From contig DSCZ01000569.1 of NCBI GenBank assembly GCA_011048855.1, positions 1 to 23,207 of the forward strand: a stretch of 23,207 nt of DNA, in the 5' to 3' direction. The position numbers were made by a program, and so were the translations under genes. Positions 15,666-23,207 of the stretch are shown here, piece by piece. Under the pieces are notes generated by a model that was given only the letters and a program-made list of their open reading frames with translations, made no database searches and was not told the DNA's origin. Every line of letters starts with the position of its first letter. Position 1 is the stretch's first letter. Source of the DNA: Desulfobacteraceae bacterium. Lineage in GTDB: Bacteria > Desulfobacterota > DSM-4660 > Desulfatiglandales > Desulfatiglandaceae.

Positions 15666-17318
15666 TTATTTCGCAAGGAGACGCGTTTTTTCGTTGATCT
15701 GCGGGGAGTAAGTCTGCCAGCTGAAATTGAGATCGTAGCCGAGGTCCACGTTGGATTTCATCGGAAAAGCATACATCAACCGGATGATCGGAAGGGCTGC
15801 TGCATCCTCTAGAATTTTGAGCTGTGCTTCTTTCCACATCGCGATTTGCTTACCGGCATCGAGTTCCCAACGGGCCTTTTCTATCAGGCCGTCTATGTTG
15901 TCGATTTTGCCGTCTCCACTTGCATCGACGGCACCATAATGAGAAAAATTCGTATCAGGATTCTTTCCGTCTACAATGACCGAATCGGAGTGGAAGAACC
16001 TGGTCAAATAGACATCTACGTCAGGCCGCCAGCATGCGTAATAGACTATGGGGCTTGCATCTTTCCTGATCAGGCCGTGAAAAGCCGAATGGTCCACGAC
16101 CTTGAGCTGCATGTCGATTCCCGCTTTCCGGGCCTGGGCCTGGATCGCGATCATCGGTTTTTTATAGCTGCTTTCCATTTCACTTATGATGACCTCAAAT
16201 TTCAATCCTTTTTCGAATTTCGCTTGGTCCAGGAGTTTTTTGGCTTCGGCGATGTTGTTCTCATAAAGAACTCCCGCCGCCTGGACTTCCTCTTTGGTCA
16301 GTGCACCGGGGGCCGGGGGTGCGAGGGTCGGCGAGTAAATGGGAATGGCAAGTCCCTTTCCCATGAACGCCGCCACTTCTTCCCGGTTGACTGCATACGA
16401 GAAGGCCTTCCGTATACGGATGTCTTTGAATGGTTCCGAGGCCATATTAAAAAACAAGACCTGGGTTTCGCAGGGCCCGAAGGGTTCTATCACGACATCC
16501 GGAAAAGAGGCCACTTTTTCCAGCCATTTGTCTTCCTTCAAGCCTTCTATGATCTGGAGCTCTCCTGACTGGAGGCCCAGTTCGCGGGAACTGACGCTCG
16601 GCATGTACCGGATCACCACTTCGCGAAGATAAGGTTTCCCACGGAAATATTTGTCATTAGCGGTCAGTACCACCTTCTGCCTTGGTTCATAGCTTTTGAA
16701 CATGAAGGGTCCGGTGCCGACCGGGTTCAGCTTGAACCAGTCGTTGCCCTTTTCTTCAATGGCTTTCTTGGGCACGATGAAGCCACCGGCGTAGTTGGCT
16801 ACCTTGGCCAGGAAGAGGGTCTCCGACATTGGTTTTTCAAGTGTGATTTTGACTTTATAGGGCCCCTCAGCCTCGAATTTGGTCCCGGAATATTCGCCGG
16901 CATAGGAGGATGTTTCGGGGTTCGCAGCCCTGTTGAAGGAATAGACGACATCTTCGGATGTCAGCTCGTAGCCTTGCGGGCTTCCTGGAAAAGGATGAAA
17001 GAATACACCCTTGCGCAACTGAAACGTCCAGACCTTGTTTCCTTCTGACGCCTCCCACGATTCAGCCAGGTCCGGTTCGGCCTTCACCTGGTTGCCGGGC
17101 GTATACCTGACAAGTCCGTTGAAGATCGGGTCCACGGTGCTGCGGTCGACAGTGGTAGCGGCCCTGTGGGGATCCAGTGTCTGGAGATCGCCGGAATCGA
17201 AGGCGATATTCAACACTTGATTTTCGGCAAGTTTTTCAGTGGCCTGGGCGGCCGGTGAGAAACAAAATACTGCGGCGGCCAATAACATCGGCATGCAGAT
17301 AATCAATCGCTTTACCAT
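15666..17318 (-). CDS. Periplasmic substrate-binding protein of peptide-type ABC transporter (family 5)
   Basis: A 550-residue family-5 solute-binding protein. The signal peptide is clear: MVKRLIICMPMLLAAAVFCFSPAAQA with cleavage before TEKLAEN. Family features include LQTLDPHRAATT, DLAESWEAS, VWTFQLRKGVFFHPFPGS, LNPVGTGPFMFKSYEPRQKVVLTAN and the AFSYAVNREEVAAF segment. The start has AAGGAGGG 7 bases upstream. It follows the MttB-family gene by 142 bases on the same strand; that gap holds only weak small stems, so co-transcription is plausible. It has little obvious likeness to the binding protein at 1313-2848 beyond family features. It probably serves the DppBCDF system encoded 1.9 kb further on, the only permease set nearby without its own binding protein. 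Confidence 0.92.
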   Translation of the reverse strand: MVKRLIICMPMLLAAAVFCFSPAAQATEKLAENQVLNIAFDSGDLQTLDPHRAATTVDRSTVDPIFNGLVRYTPGNQVKAEPDLAESWEASEGNKVWTFQLRKGVFFHPFPGSPQGYELTSEDVVYSFNRAANPETSSYAGEYSGTKFEAEGPYKVKITLEKPMSETLFLAKVANYAGGFIVPKKAIEEKGNDWFKLNPVGTGPFMFKSYEPRQKVVLTANDKYFRGKPYLREVVIRYMPSVSSRELGLQSGELQIIEGLKEDKWLEKVASFPDVVIEPFGPCETQVLFFNMASEPFKDIRIRKAFSYAVNREEVAAFMGKGLAIPIYSPTLAPPAPGALTKEEVQAAGVLYENNIAEAKKLLDQAKFEKGLKFEVIISEMESSYKKPMIAIQAQARKAGIDMQLKVVDHSAFHGLIRKDASPIVYYACWRPDVDVYLTRFFHSDSVIVDGKNPDTNFSHYGAVDASGDGKIDNIDGLIEKARWELDAGKQIAMWKEAQLKILEDAAALPIIRLMYAFPMKSNVDLGYDLNFSWQTYSPQINEKTRLLAK

Positions 17319-17460
17319 AATAACCCTCCTTATTCTTGTTGGAAGTCAAGGTTACCATTATGATTCGCTTTTTTATGGTTGAGCTGATAGATTGACCGAG
17401 AAACTCGATTAAACCGGCCCCGGAACCGCCACGGGGAATCCTTTTTGTAAACCGATGGCG

Positions 17461-18918
17461 CTATATTGTTTTGATTTCGGAAAATTTCTCCCGTATCGCC
17501 AGGTCGACGTCAGCCGGTAAACAGGGCTCTTCAGGAGCGTCCAGTATTTTACCGACTATCATGCGCGCTCTTTCGCGGGCGTCCATGCGTCCCTGCTGCT
17601 CCCACCTGGAAAGTCCGTCCCTGTCGGTCACTCCGTTTCCGGGGAAATATTCGCTGCGCATGTGTTTCAGCGTATGAGGATGAATCATGAAATTCCCCCC
17701 GGGCCCGACATCCTTTATCACTTCCAGCGCAAGATGCTCCGGATCCACATCGATTCCCTTCAACACCTTGCAGCTCATCCCGATGATTTCGTCGTCGATT
17801 ACAAACTGTTCATAAGCGAGCCCGGCCATCGAATCCAGCATTCCGGCCGCGTGATGTACATAGTTGGACCCTCCCATGGCGGCAAGCAGGGTGGTGATCG
17901 CTTTTTCCCAGGCGGCCTGGCCGTCGGGGACCTTGGAATCCGTCAGCCCGCTGGAATTGTAATTAGGAACTTTTATGTGGCGGGCCATCTGGTGGATGGC
18001 AGCATTCATCATGCCGCATTCCACGGCGCCACCCTGGTAGGCCATGTTTCTCATATTCGCGGTGCCGGGGATGCCGCCGTATATCACCGGCGCGCCGGGA
18101 TTGATGATCTGGCACAGGGCGATTCCCGCCAGCTGTTCTGCGTGAACCTGGGCGAGAGTGGCCGCCATCGTCACCGGTGAGGTCGATCCTGCCATGGGCG
18201 CACATGACAGGGCAACGGGGATTTTGTTCAAAACCGCCTCCCGCATGATCGTCGTTGATTGGGTGCAGAGTTTCAAAGGGCTTATTGCAAAGGAGGTGAT
18301 TATCGAGATGAATGGTTTTTGGGCGAGCACTTTTTCTCCACCTGCAACCATCGTCGCGAGCTCCAGAACTTTACGGAAGCCTTCGATGTCATTTACCCCT
18401 GCCATGACGTGCTTCGTCGTGGCCCTGAAGCAGGTATAAAAAACATTGACGTCATAGGCCGTTTCGGGGATGTCCCTGGGAATGCAGGGACGCAGAAAAA
18501 AATGGATGTTTTCGAGCTTGTGCACCAGCCTGCCGAGCAGATAGAGGTCTTTCAGGGTGGTGGATCGGTAGAGGCCTGTTTCCATGTCAACGATCCGGAC
18601 GGCTGCTCCGCCCGTGCCCAGGTGGACCCTGTCTTCACCGAGGTCAAGGTCGTTTTCACCGTCACGGCTGTAAAGGATCACGCTTTCCGGCGCACTGCGG
18701 ATGTGCTCCTCGATAAAGGTCCGGGGAAAGGTCACCCTGGCGGTTCCTGCATCAACCTTCGCTCCCGCACTTTCGAGCAGGGCGAGCACCTGGTCGAGCC
18801 CTGATTCATATGTGAATCCAACTTCCTCAAGAATCATCAGTGCTGTATCGTGTATGGTCGCGATGCCCCGGTCCGAAAGTGGCTTGTATTGCCCGCCGGG
18901 CAGTCCTTTTAAGTTCAT
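17461..18918 (-). CDS. Trimethylamine methyltransferase (MttB) family protein lacking pyrrolysine
   Basis: A 485-residue full-length member of the MttB superfamily. Visible family regions are GGAAVRIVD, PFISIITSFAISPL, VALSCAPMAGSTSPVT, PVIYGGIPGTANMRN, SSGLTDSKVPDGQAAWEK (about 322-339) and AGMLDSMAGLAYEQFVIDDE. True MttB carries pyrrolysine, encoded by an internal amber codon near residue 334; here there is no internal TAG and the frame is continuous, so it belongs to the non-pyrrolysine group that includes glycine betaine methyltransferase MtgB. These enzymes move a methyl group from a quaternary amine to a corrinoid protein. No corrinoid protein or corrinoid-to-THF methyltransferase gene is in the window. 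AAGGAGG precedes ATG 18918. It lies 54 bases after FTCD and ahead of the binding protein. The substrate is unknown. Confidence 0.88.
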   Translation of the reverse strand: MNLKGLPGGQYKPLSDRGIATIHDTALMILEEVGFTYESGLDQVLALLESAGAKVDAGTARVTFPRTFIEEHIRSAPESVILYSRDGENDLDLGEDRVHLGTGGAAVRIVDMETGLYRSTTLKDLYLLGRLVHKLENIHFFLRPCIPRDIPETAYDVNVFYTCFRATTKHVMAGVNDIEGFRKVLELATMVAGGEKVLAQKPFISIITSFAISPLKLCTQSTTIMREAVLNKIPVALSCAPMAGSTSPVTMAATLAQVHAEQLAGIALCQIINPGAPVIYGGIPGTANMRNMAYQGGAVECGMMNAAIHQMARHIKVPNYNSSGLTDSKVPDGQAAWEKAITTLLAAMGGSNYVHHAAGMLDSMAGLAYEQFVIDDEIIGMSCKVLKGIDVDPEHLALEVIKDVGPGGNFMIHPHTLKHMRSEYFPGNGVTDRDGLSRWEQQGRMDARERARMIVGKILDAPEEPCLPADVDLAIREKFSEIKTI

Positions 18919-18972
18919 TTAATCCTCCTTGATCATAAAAAGTACCGTTTTCCTGCTTCGATTTTTCGGTGG

Positions 18973-20622
18973 TCAGGATAGCTCATCGATGGCCCTGCCA
19001 TTTATTTTTTCGGCGTCCCGCACAGCTGATTCCAGCAATGCCTCTCCGCGTTTTCTCAGGCCGGCGGCCTCTTTTCTGTCTGCCAGCATCGGGAGATTTA
19101 TCAATACGTTGACCCAGGCGCCTTTAACTCCCGCTTCAGCAGAAAGGGCTGCCACTGCTATATCCGAGAGTACGACACTGTTCCCAGCTTCGATAATCGA
19201 AGCTGCCAGGGAGAGAACGTTTCGTGCCGTTTCCATGGTTTCCAGCGGGACCTGGATGCATCGGCGGGCGGCGGCCTGGATCGCCGCTTTTCGACACTCC
19301 TTTTCCGCTTCGGTTTTTTTCGGAAGACGCATGGCTTCAAGATACCCTGTGAAAGCGGCTGAATCCTCGTCCATCAGGGAAAGCGCATTACGCCTGGTTT
19401 CATGGGCTTGACTTGCCGAAGCCTCCATCAGGTCTCTGAATTCTTCGAAGCCTTTTTTAGCAAATGTCAGGTTGGCCGCCATGGAGCAGAGGGCCGAAGC
19501 GAGTGCTATATTGGCGGCCGCGGAACTTCCGCCTCCGGGTACAGCCGAACCTTCGGCCGTGGCACCCATGAAATCTCTTACGGTCAAAGCTGCGAAGGAT
19601 CGTGCATCGCGATCCAGTGCGTATTCGACGATTCTTTCCTCGGGATTGAATATGGAGGTATCGGAGAGCCCCAGGGACCTCACCGCGGCGTGGATCAATT
19701 CCTTGTTGCTGACTCCGGTGGATGCCCCCTGTTTCCTTAAGTAATATCTTCCCGCGTCAAGGACCGCGTTTTTGGGAGCCAGGCCGACGAGCTCACTCCC
19801 GGTGGCCCGCAGTCCCAGTTTTTCGGCTTCTTCGCAGACTGCGTCGAAAAAAGTATGGAGCCCCGTGATTTTATAGTCATGAAGATTGGCTGTTACCTGG
19901 GCGTAGCCGTATTCCTCCATATACCAGCCGCCTGCCTGAACACTCTTGAGCTTTCCGGGGATTTTTTCTTTTTTGCCGTCTTCGCGTGTAATCGTTTTTC
20001 CGGATTCTCTCAGTATCCCGGCTATTCTGTCGGCCGCTTTTTTTTCTTTTGTATTCAGGTTCACATTATAGGCCAGCATAAAGTCCCTGGCCCCGATCAC
20101 GATCGCCCCGGTTTTGGGCACAAATGATGCGGGGCCGAAATCGGGTGCAAAGGAGGGTGCTTTAAGCTTCTCCGGCAGACCTTCGTATTCCCCCCTGCGT
20201 ATATCGGGTAGTCTTTCTCTTTCCCTGGTTTTTGCAGCGCGGCCATAAAGATAAACCGGCACCTTGTGTTCTTCGGCCACCGCGGCGCCGAGTTTTTCCG
20301 CCAGTGCGGCGCACTCTTCGATCGAGACTCCTCGCACCGGAACGAAAGGGCATACATCCACAGCTCCGATTCTTGGATGTGCTCCCTTGTGTCGGATCAT
20401 GTCGATCAGGGTCACCGCTGTTCGAATGGCCTTCTGCGCCGCTTCAAGGACCGCTTCCGGGCTCCCGGCGAAGGTGAAGACGGAGCGGTTTGTATCCGGA
20501 CCGGGCTCTACGGACAGGAGTTTGACTCCCTCGGTTCCGGATACCGCCGCGGCAATGGCGTCGAGAGTTTGTTTGTTCCTGCCCTCGCTGAAGTTGGGTA
20601 CGCATTCCACTATTTTTTCCAA
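18973..20622 (-). CDS. ftcD: Bifunctional glutamate formiminotransferase / formiminotetrahydrofolate cyclodeaminase
   Basis: A 549-residue two-domain enzyme. The N-terminal formiminotransferase part (about 1-330) has ECVPNFSEGRN, DTNRSVFTF and IRHKGAHPRIGAVDVCPFVP, in which His82 matches the catalytic histidine of mammalian FTCD; WYMEEYGYAQVTANL and TGSELVGLAP follow. The cyclodeaminase part (about 345-549) has AVPGGGSSAAANIALA and other family segments. It transfers the formimino group of formiminoglutamate to tetrahydrofolate and forms methenyl-THF and ammonia. The start is TTG 20622 with GGGAG 6 bases upstream; the frame is open to 20709, but MEKIVECVPNFSEG is the family's N-terminus. It has a good - strand promoter (TTTAAA, 17 bases, TATAAT) and heads a unit with the MttB-family and binding-protein genes. 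No hutH/hutU/hutI is seen. Confidence 0.92.
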   Translation of the reverse strand: MEKIVECVPNFSEGRNKQTLDAIAAAVSGTEGVKLLSVEPGPDTNRSVFTFAGSPEAVLEAAQKAIRTAVTLIDMIRHKGAHPRIGAVDVCPFVPVRGVSIEECAALAEKLGAAVAEEHKVPVYLYGRAAKTRERERLPDIRRGEYEGLPEKLKAPSFAPDFGPASFVPKTGAIVIGARDFMLAYNVNLNTKEKKAADRIAGILRESGKTITREDGKKEKIPGKLKSVQAGGWYMEEYGYAQVTANLHDYKITGLHTFFDAVCEEAEKLGLRATGSELVGLAPKNAVLDAGRYYLRKQGASTGVSNKELIHAAVRSLGLSDTSIFNPEERIVEYALDRDARSFAALTVRDFMGATAEGSAVPGGGSSAAANIALASALCSMAANLTFAKKGFEEFRDLMEASASQAHETRRNALSLMDEDSAAFTGYLEAMRLPKKTEAEKECRKAAIQAAARRCIQVPLETMETARNVLSLAASIIEAGNSVVLSDIAVAALSAEAGVKGAWVNVLINLPMLADRKEAAGLRKRGEALLESAVRDAEKINGRAIDELS

Positions 20623-20674
20623 GGCATTCTCCCAGGAATATAGAAAATTTGACAGTATTCGTAAAATACAGGTA

Positions 20675-20703
20675 ATTATATCACGATTGACTCGGCATTT
20701 AAA
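20675..20703 (-). promoter_or_regulatory. Sigma-70-type promoter for ftcD
   Basis: On the - strand a TTTAAA box (20703-20698) is followed after exactly 17 bases by a perfect TATAAT (20680-20675). The predicted start of transcription lies about 45 bases before the TTG start codon of ftcD. On the opposite strand a TTGACA at 20649-20654 overlaps the same region and could be the -35 box for the flavodoxin-like gene, but its -10 partner (TAATTA, 20673-20678) is poor. Confidence 0.5.
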
Positions 20704-20803
20704 CCGCATCTGAACGAAAATTTTTTACCATGCCGGGACATTGTAAGTTTTCAATGTGGGTGGGCAAAAGGACCATTTCCGGATGGAAACGAGGTGATTT
20801 CAT

Positions 20804-21265
20804 TTGCACAAGATCTTGATTGTTTATCATACTCAAACGGGAAATACCGCTAAGATGGCTGAAAGGGTGGCGGGTGGTGTGGATTCCATCACCGGGGCCG
20901 AGGCTGTTATAAAGAAAGCGGTCGACGCAGATCTCCGCCACTTGCTGGAGTGCGACGGACTGGTGATCGGTTCCCCGGAATATTTCGGGTATATGTCTGG
21001 AATGATCAAGGATTTCTTCGACAGGACCTACGAGCAGGCACGCGGGAGAACCGAAATATTCAGAAAGCCATACGCGGCTTTCATCAGTGCGGGCAATGAC
21101 GGTTCGAGCGCCTTGATTCAAATCGAACGCATATGTATCGGGTATCAGTTCAAAAAAGTGCACGAACCGGTCATTGCGGTTGGAGATGTCACCTCGGAGG
21201 TACTGACGAAGTGCGAAGAACTGGGGAAGACGATTGCGCTGGGTTGCAGGGAGGGGATTTATTGA
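20804..21265 (+). CDS. Flavodoxin-like FMN-binding protein
   Basis: A 153-residue flavodoxin-fold protein. The FMN phosphate loop HTQTGNTAKMAERV is at residues 9-22, and the flavin-ring region SPEYFGYMSGMIKDFFDRTYEQ is at about 57-78, close to NAD(P)H:quinone oxidoreductase and multimeric flavodoxin-like proteins. Length fits flavodoxin (about 140-180). The start is TTG at 20804 with GAGGTG at 20791-20796; no ATG fits the N-terminal beta strand. It would be a cytoplasmic electron carrier or reductase. It is divergent from ftcD and convergent with the cfa gene, so no pathway link is clear. Confidence 0.85.
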   Translation: MHKILIVYHTQTGNTAKMAERVAGGVDSITGAEAVIKKAVDADLRHLLECDGLVIGSPEYFGYMSGMIKDFFDRTYEQARGRTEIFRKPYAAFISAGNDGSSALIQIERICIGYQFKKVHEPVIAVGDVTSEVLTKCEELGKTIALGCREGIY

Positions 21266-21292
21266 AATGATGCAGGGCAGGCGATAGCCGGA

Positions 21293-22408
21293 TCAGCCCC
21301 GGCACTGCGGTTGCTGCGTCCCGACGCCTGACCTTGTCATGACTATTTGCCACACCTGGATGTTTCTTGCGCGGAAGGCCCCCGCGCTGGAAAGCAGGTA
21401 GTACTCCCACATGCGTTTGAATCGGGTGTCATAGCTATCCTTCAATTCCGGCCAGGCTTTTTGAAAACTGTCGTGCCAGGCCATCAGGGTCTTGTCGTAG
21501 TGAGGCCCGAGGTTGTGCCAGTCTTCGATCACGAAAAGGCCTTCGGCTGCTTTGCCGATTTGAGCGATGCTGGGCAGCATGCCGTTTGGGAAGATATATC
21601 TGGTGACCCAGGGATCGCAGCCGACCCTGGACATGTTGCCGCCGATGGTATGCAGCAGAAAGACACCATGGCTTTTCAGACAGCGATGGACCACTTTCAT
21701 GAATTCACGATAGTTCTTGCGACCCACATGCTCGAACATTCCCACAGAGAGGATTTTATCGAACCTTCCTGTGATGCTCCGGTAATCGCAGTCCATGAAG
21801 TGTACAGGGAGCCCGTTGCAGAATTTTCGGGCATAGCGGAGCTGTTCCTGCGAAATATTGACGGCGGTGACCGTGCATCCGTTTTGTTCGGCGGCGTATT
21901 TGGCAAACCCGCCCCACCCGCAGCCGATGTCGAGCACCTTGTCGGATGGTTGGAGATTCAGCTTTGCACATATCAGGGCAAGTTTGTTCTGTTGCGCCCG
22001 GTCGAGATCCCGGGTTTCTTTGAAATAACCGCAGCTGTACTGGTTGTAAGGGTCCAGAAACGAGAGGAAAAGCTTGTTTCCGAGATCGTAATGGCGATCG
22101 CTGATCATGCGGGCGCGGGCAGTCGATTGAAGATTAAAAAGGACCGCAGGGAGAAACCGGATCAGGTAGCGCAGGTTGCCTTTGATTTTTTCTTCTATGC
22201 CTGAACGCAGAAGGCGGCAGATCATTTCATCTGTTCTTTGGCAGTCCCACCAGCCATCCATGTAGGATTCCCCCAGTCCGAGGCTGTTGCTACGCCAGAC
22301 CCTGCCGTACCACCGTTCATCCTTAACCTGAATATCCCACGGATTGGTTCCGTTGACGCGGATTCCTGCCTCGCTCAGGAGTTCGCGTATTGCATCAGAA
22401 ATTTTCAT
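21293..22408 (-). CDS. cfa: Cyclopropane-fatty-acyl-phospholipid synthase
   Basis: A 371-residue SAM-dependent enzyme that adds a methylene group across double bonds of membrane phospholipid acyl chains. It aligns along its length with E. coli Cfa (382 residues): SLGLGESYMDGWWDC, FNLQSTARARM, HYDLGNKLF, NQYSCGYFK (Cys126, matching the active-site cysteine), SAM site VLDIGCGWGGFAKYAA, SVGMFEHVGRKNY, LLHTIGG, YIFPNGMLPS and SSAGAFRARNIQVWQ. ATG 22408 is chosen; a TTG three codons upstream is also in frame. The start lies inside the last codons of the truncated acyl-CoA synthetase gene, with a 14-base overlap, so translation is probably coupled to that remnant. The ribosome binding site is weak, consistent with coupling. 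Confidence 0.94.
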   Translation of the reverse strand: MKISDAIRELLSEAGIRVNGTNPWDIQVKDERWYGRVWRSNSLGLGESYMDGWWDCQRTDEMICRLLRSGIEEKIKGNLRYLIRFLPAVLFNLQSTARARMISDRHYDLGNKLFLSFLDPYNQYSCGYFKETRDLDRAQQNKLALICAKLNLQPSDKVLDIGCGWGGFAKYAAEQNGCTVTAVNISQEQLRYARKFCNGLPVHFMDCDYRSITGRFDKILSVGMFEHVGRKNYREFMKVVHRCLKSHGVFLLHTIGGNMSRVGCDPWVTRYIFPNGMLPSIAQIGKAAEGLFVIEDWHNLGPHYDKTLMAWHDSFQKAWPELKDSYDTRFKRMWEYYLLSSAGAFRARNIQVWQIVMTRSGVGTQQPQCRG

Positions 22409-22997
22409 CGTCTTCAATTTCCCGGGCCAGGGCGCGGCTGTTGGAGATAAGGTTTCCGTGAGTTATCATTGCGCCTTTAGAGCGACCCGTGGTACCGGAA
22501 GTATAGCAGATCATCGCAGCCGCACCGTCTTCGGCGGCGACCGGCGAAACAAAAAATTCCGGGGAGACCCTGTCCAACAGGCCGCGTAAAACAGGAAATC
22601 CCAGTTGCTCATCGTCAACGAGGAGAACCTGTAATCCGTTGATTGATTCCAGTTTATCACGAGATCGTAAATAATGCTCCCGGTCGGTTACAAAAAAGGA
22701 TGTTCCGGAGTCTGTAAGGAAATAATGCATTTCCTCGGATCGGTATTCCGAATTCAACGGCAGCGAGACGGCCCCGAGAGAAAGGGCGGCAAAGTGGAGA
22801 AACAGGAACTCAGGGCATTTCGGCAGTTGAAATGCCACCCGGTCGCCTTCGTGCACACCCAGCAGGCTGAGTGCTCCTGCATGGCGTTTTATTTCCCGAA
22901 AAAAATCACGATAGGTCCATCTGACGCCTTCAAAATCGACAGCTTGCTTTTCCAGACGTTGTAAGGCGGATTCATAGATGGATTGTACCAGGTTCAT
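22395..22997 (-). pseudogene. Acyl-CoA synthetase (AMP-binding) N-terminal fragment
   Basis: A 200-residue open frame matching the N-terminal part of acyl-CoA synthetases/ligases of the ANL superfamily: WTYRDFFREIKRHAGALSLLGVHEGDRVAFQLPKCPE is spread over residues 27-64, LGAVSLPLNSEYRSEEM follows, and the ATP-binding loop CYTSGTTGRSKGAMITHGN spans 164-182. It stops about 18 residues later; the rest of the adenylation domain and the C-terminal lid domain (more than 300 residues) are missing, so it cannot be a working ligase. The cfa gene begins in its last codons. I place the start at ATG 22997, with AAGGA about 9 bases upstream; the frame is open further to 23054. The codons are intact up to the stop, so the truncation looks like a clean rearrangement rather than slow decay. 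A leader-like role in cfa translation is possible. Confidence 0.7.
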
Positions 22998-23207
22998 GAT
23001 TTCAGTCCTTGCGTTTCTCGTCGTACGACAGTTTCTAGTCTTGCCGGCTACCATGGCAAATAAATTAAATGGCTGTTTTTGACTTTTTATGACCGGAAGA
23101 TAACGCGTCTATCCTTGAGCTTCCGGCCATGATATCGCCTGCGTCGGCAGGGGATTATGTACGTGCTCTAACGTCCCACAGCAGAATATGCAACCCTGGT
23201 ACTGGAC
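22998..23207. other. Intergenic right edge, no supported gene
   Basis: No convincing coding frame is seen. It contains an imperfect inverted repeat GACCGGAAG (23091-23099) and CTTCCGGCC (23120-23128) with a 20-base loop and no adjoining T run in the right orientation. Promoter elements for the leftward acyl-CoA synthetase fragment and cfa are expected here, but I cannot pick a clear -35/-10 pair. Confidence 0.4.

Noticed and set aside
17400..17450. Small CCCCG/CGGGG stem between the MttB-family and binding-protein genes as an operon terminator
   Set aside because: It has only a 5-bp stem, and the nearby T run is on the wrong strand for the leftward transcript.
17461..17463. Terminal TAG of the MttB-family gene as a possible pyrrolysine codon
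   Set aside because: It lies at residue 486, the normal end of the family, not near residue 334 where pyrrolysine occurs. Other genes here (dppC, MmgE/PrpD) also stop at TAG, so it is an ordinary stop.
23091..23128. Inverted repeat near the right edge as a rho-independent terminator
   Set aside because: The 20-base loop and the absence of a T run after the stem on either strand make termination unlikely.

Overview
The window is a densely packed bacterial chromosome segment of roughly even base composition, with mostly short intergenic gaps and no phage, plasmid, tRNA, rRNA or CRISPR signal. The gene content suggests an anaerobic deltaproteobacterium-like organism (Desulfobacterota): two peptide-type ABC importers, a pyrrolysine-free MttB-family methyltransferase, a bifunctional glutamate formiminotransferase/cyclodeaminase, an ArsA/HSP20-domain ATPase and a Memo-family protein. 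The lineage is an inference from gene content only.

Positions 1-5450 (+ strand): the tail of an oligopeptide/dipeptide importer (DppF C-terminus, DppD, substrate-binding protein) is followed, after a likely terminator, by two translationally coupled enzymes: an enolase-superfamily N-acylamino acid racemase/OSBS-type protein and a C45-family Ntn acyltransferase/amidohydrolase. Together they read as import, epimerisation and hydrolysis of N-acylated amino acids or related amides.

Positions 5451-8134 (- strand): a three-gene unit encodes an ArsA-type ATPase with a C-terminal HSP20-like domain, an unrecognised 78-residue charged protein, and a Memo (AmmeMemoRadiSam protein B) protein that carries an extra N-terminal region resembling PqqD/RiPP-recognition elements. 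This is the most intriguing uncharacterised set in the window. A divergent DUF4197 secreted protein (8248-8982) and a convergent ZIP metal transporter follow.

Positions 9957-20622 (mainly - strand): a second complete peptide-type importer is present but split. dppB-C-D-F lie at 13783-9957, while the substrate-binding protein lies at 17318-15666 behind an MttB homologue and FTCD. A + strand MmgE/PrpD gene sits between binding protein and permeases. Its upstream 512-bp intergenic region holds three copies of a REP-like hairpin repeat (+,-,+), one with a compensated stem, and a 9-bp inverted repeat that would pair with the dppB Shine-Dalgarno sequence. FTCD and MttB both deliver one-carbon units toward tetrahydrofolate, so the cluster may catabolise an imported methylated or histidine-related compound.

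Positions 20804-23207: a flavodoxin-like protein (+), then on the - strand a complete cyclopropane-fatty-acyl-phospholipid synthase, whose start overlaps the end of an acyl-CoA synthetase cut off just past its ATP-binding loop. The last 150 bases hold no gene I can support.
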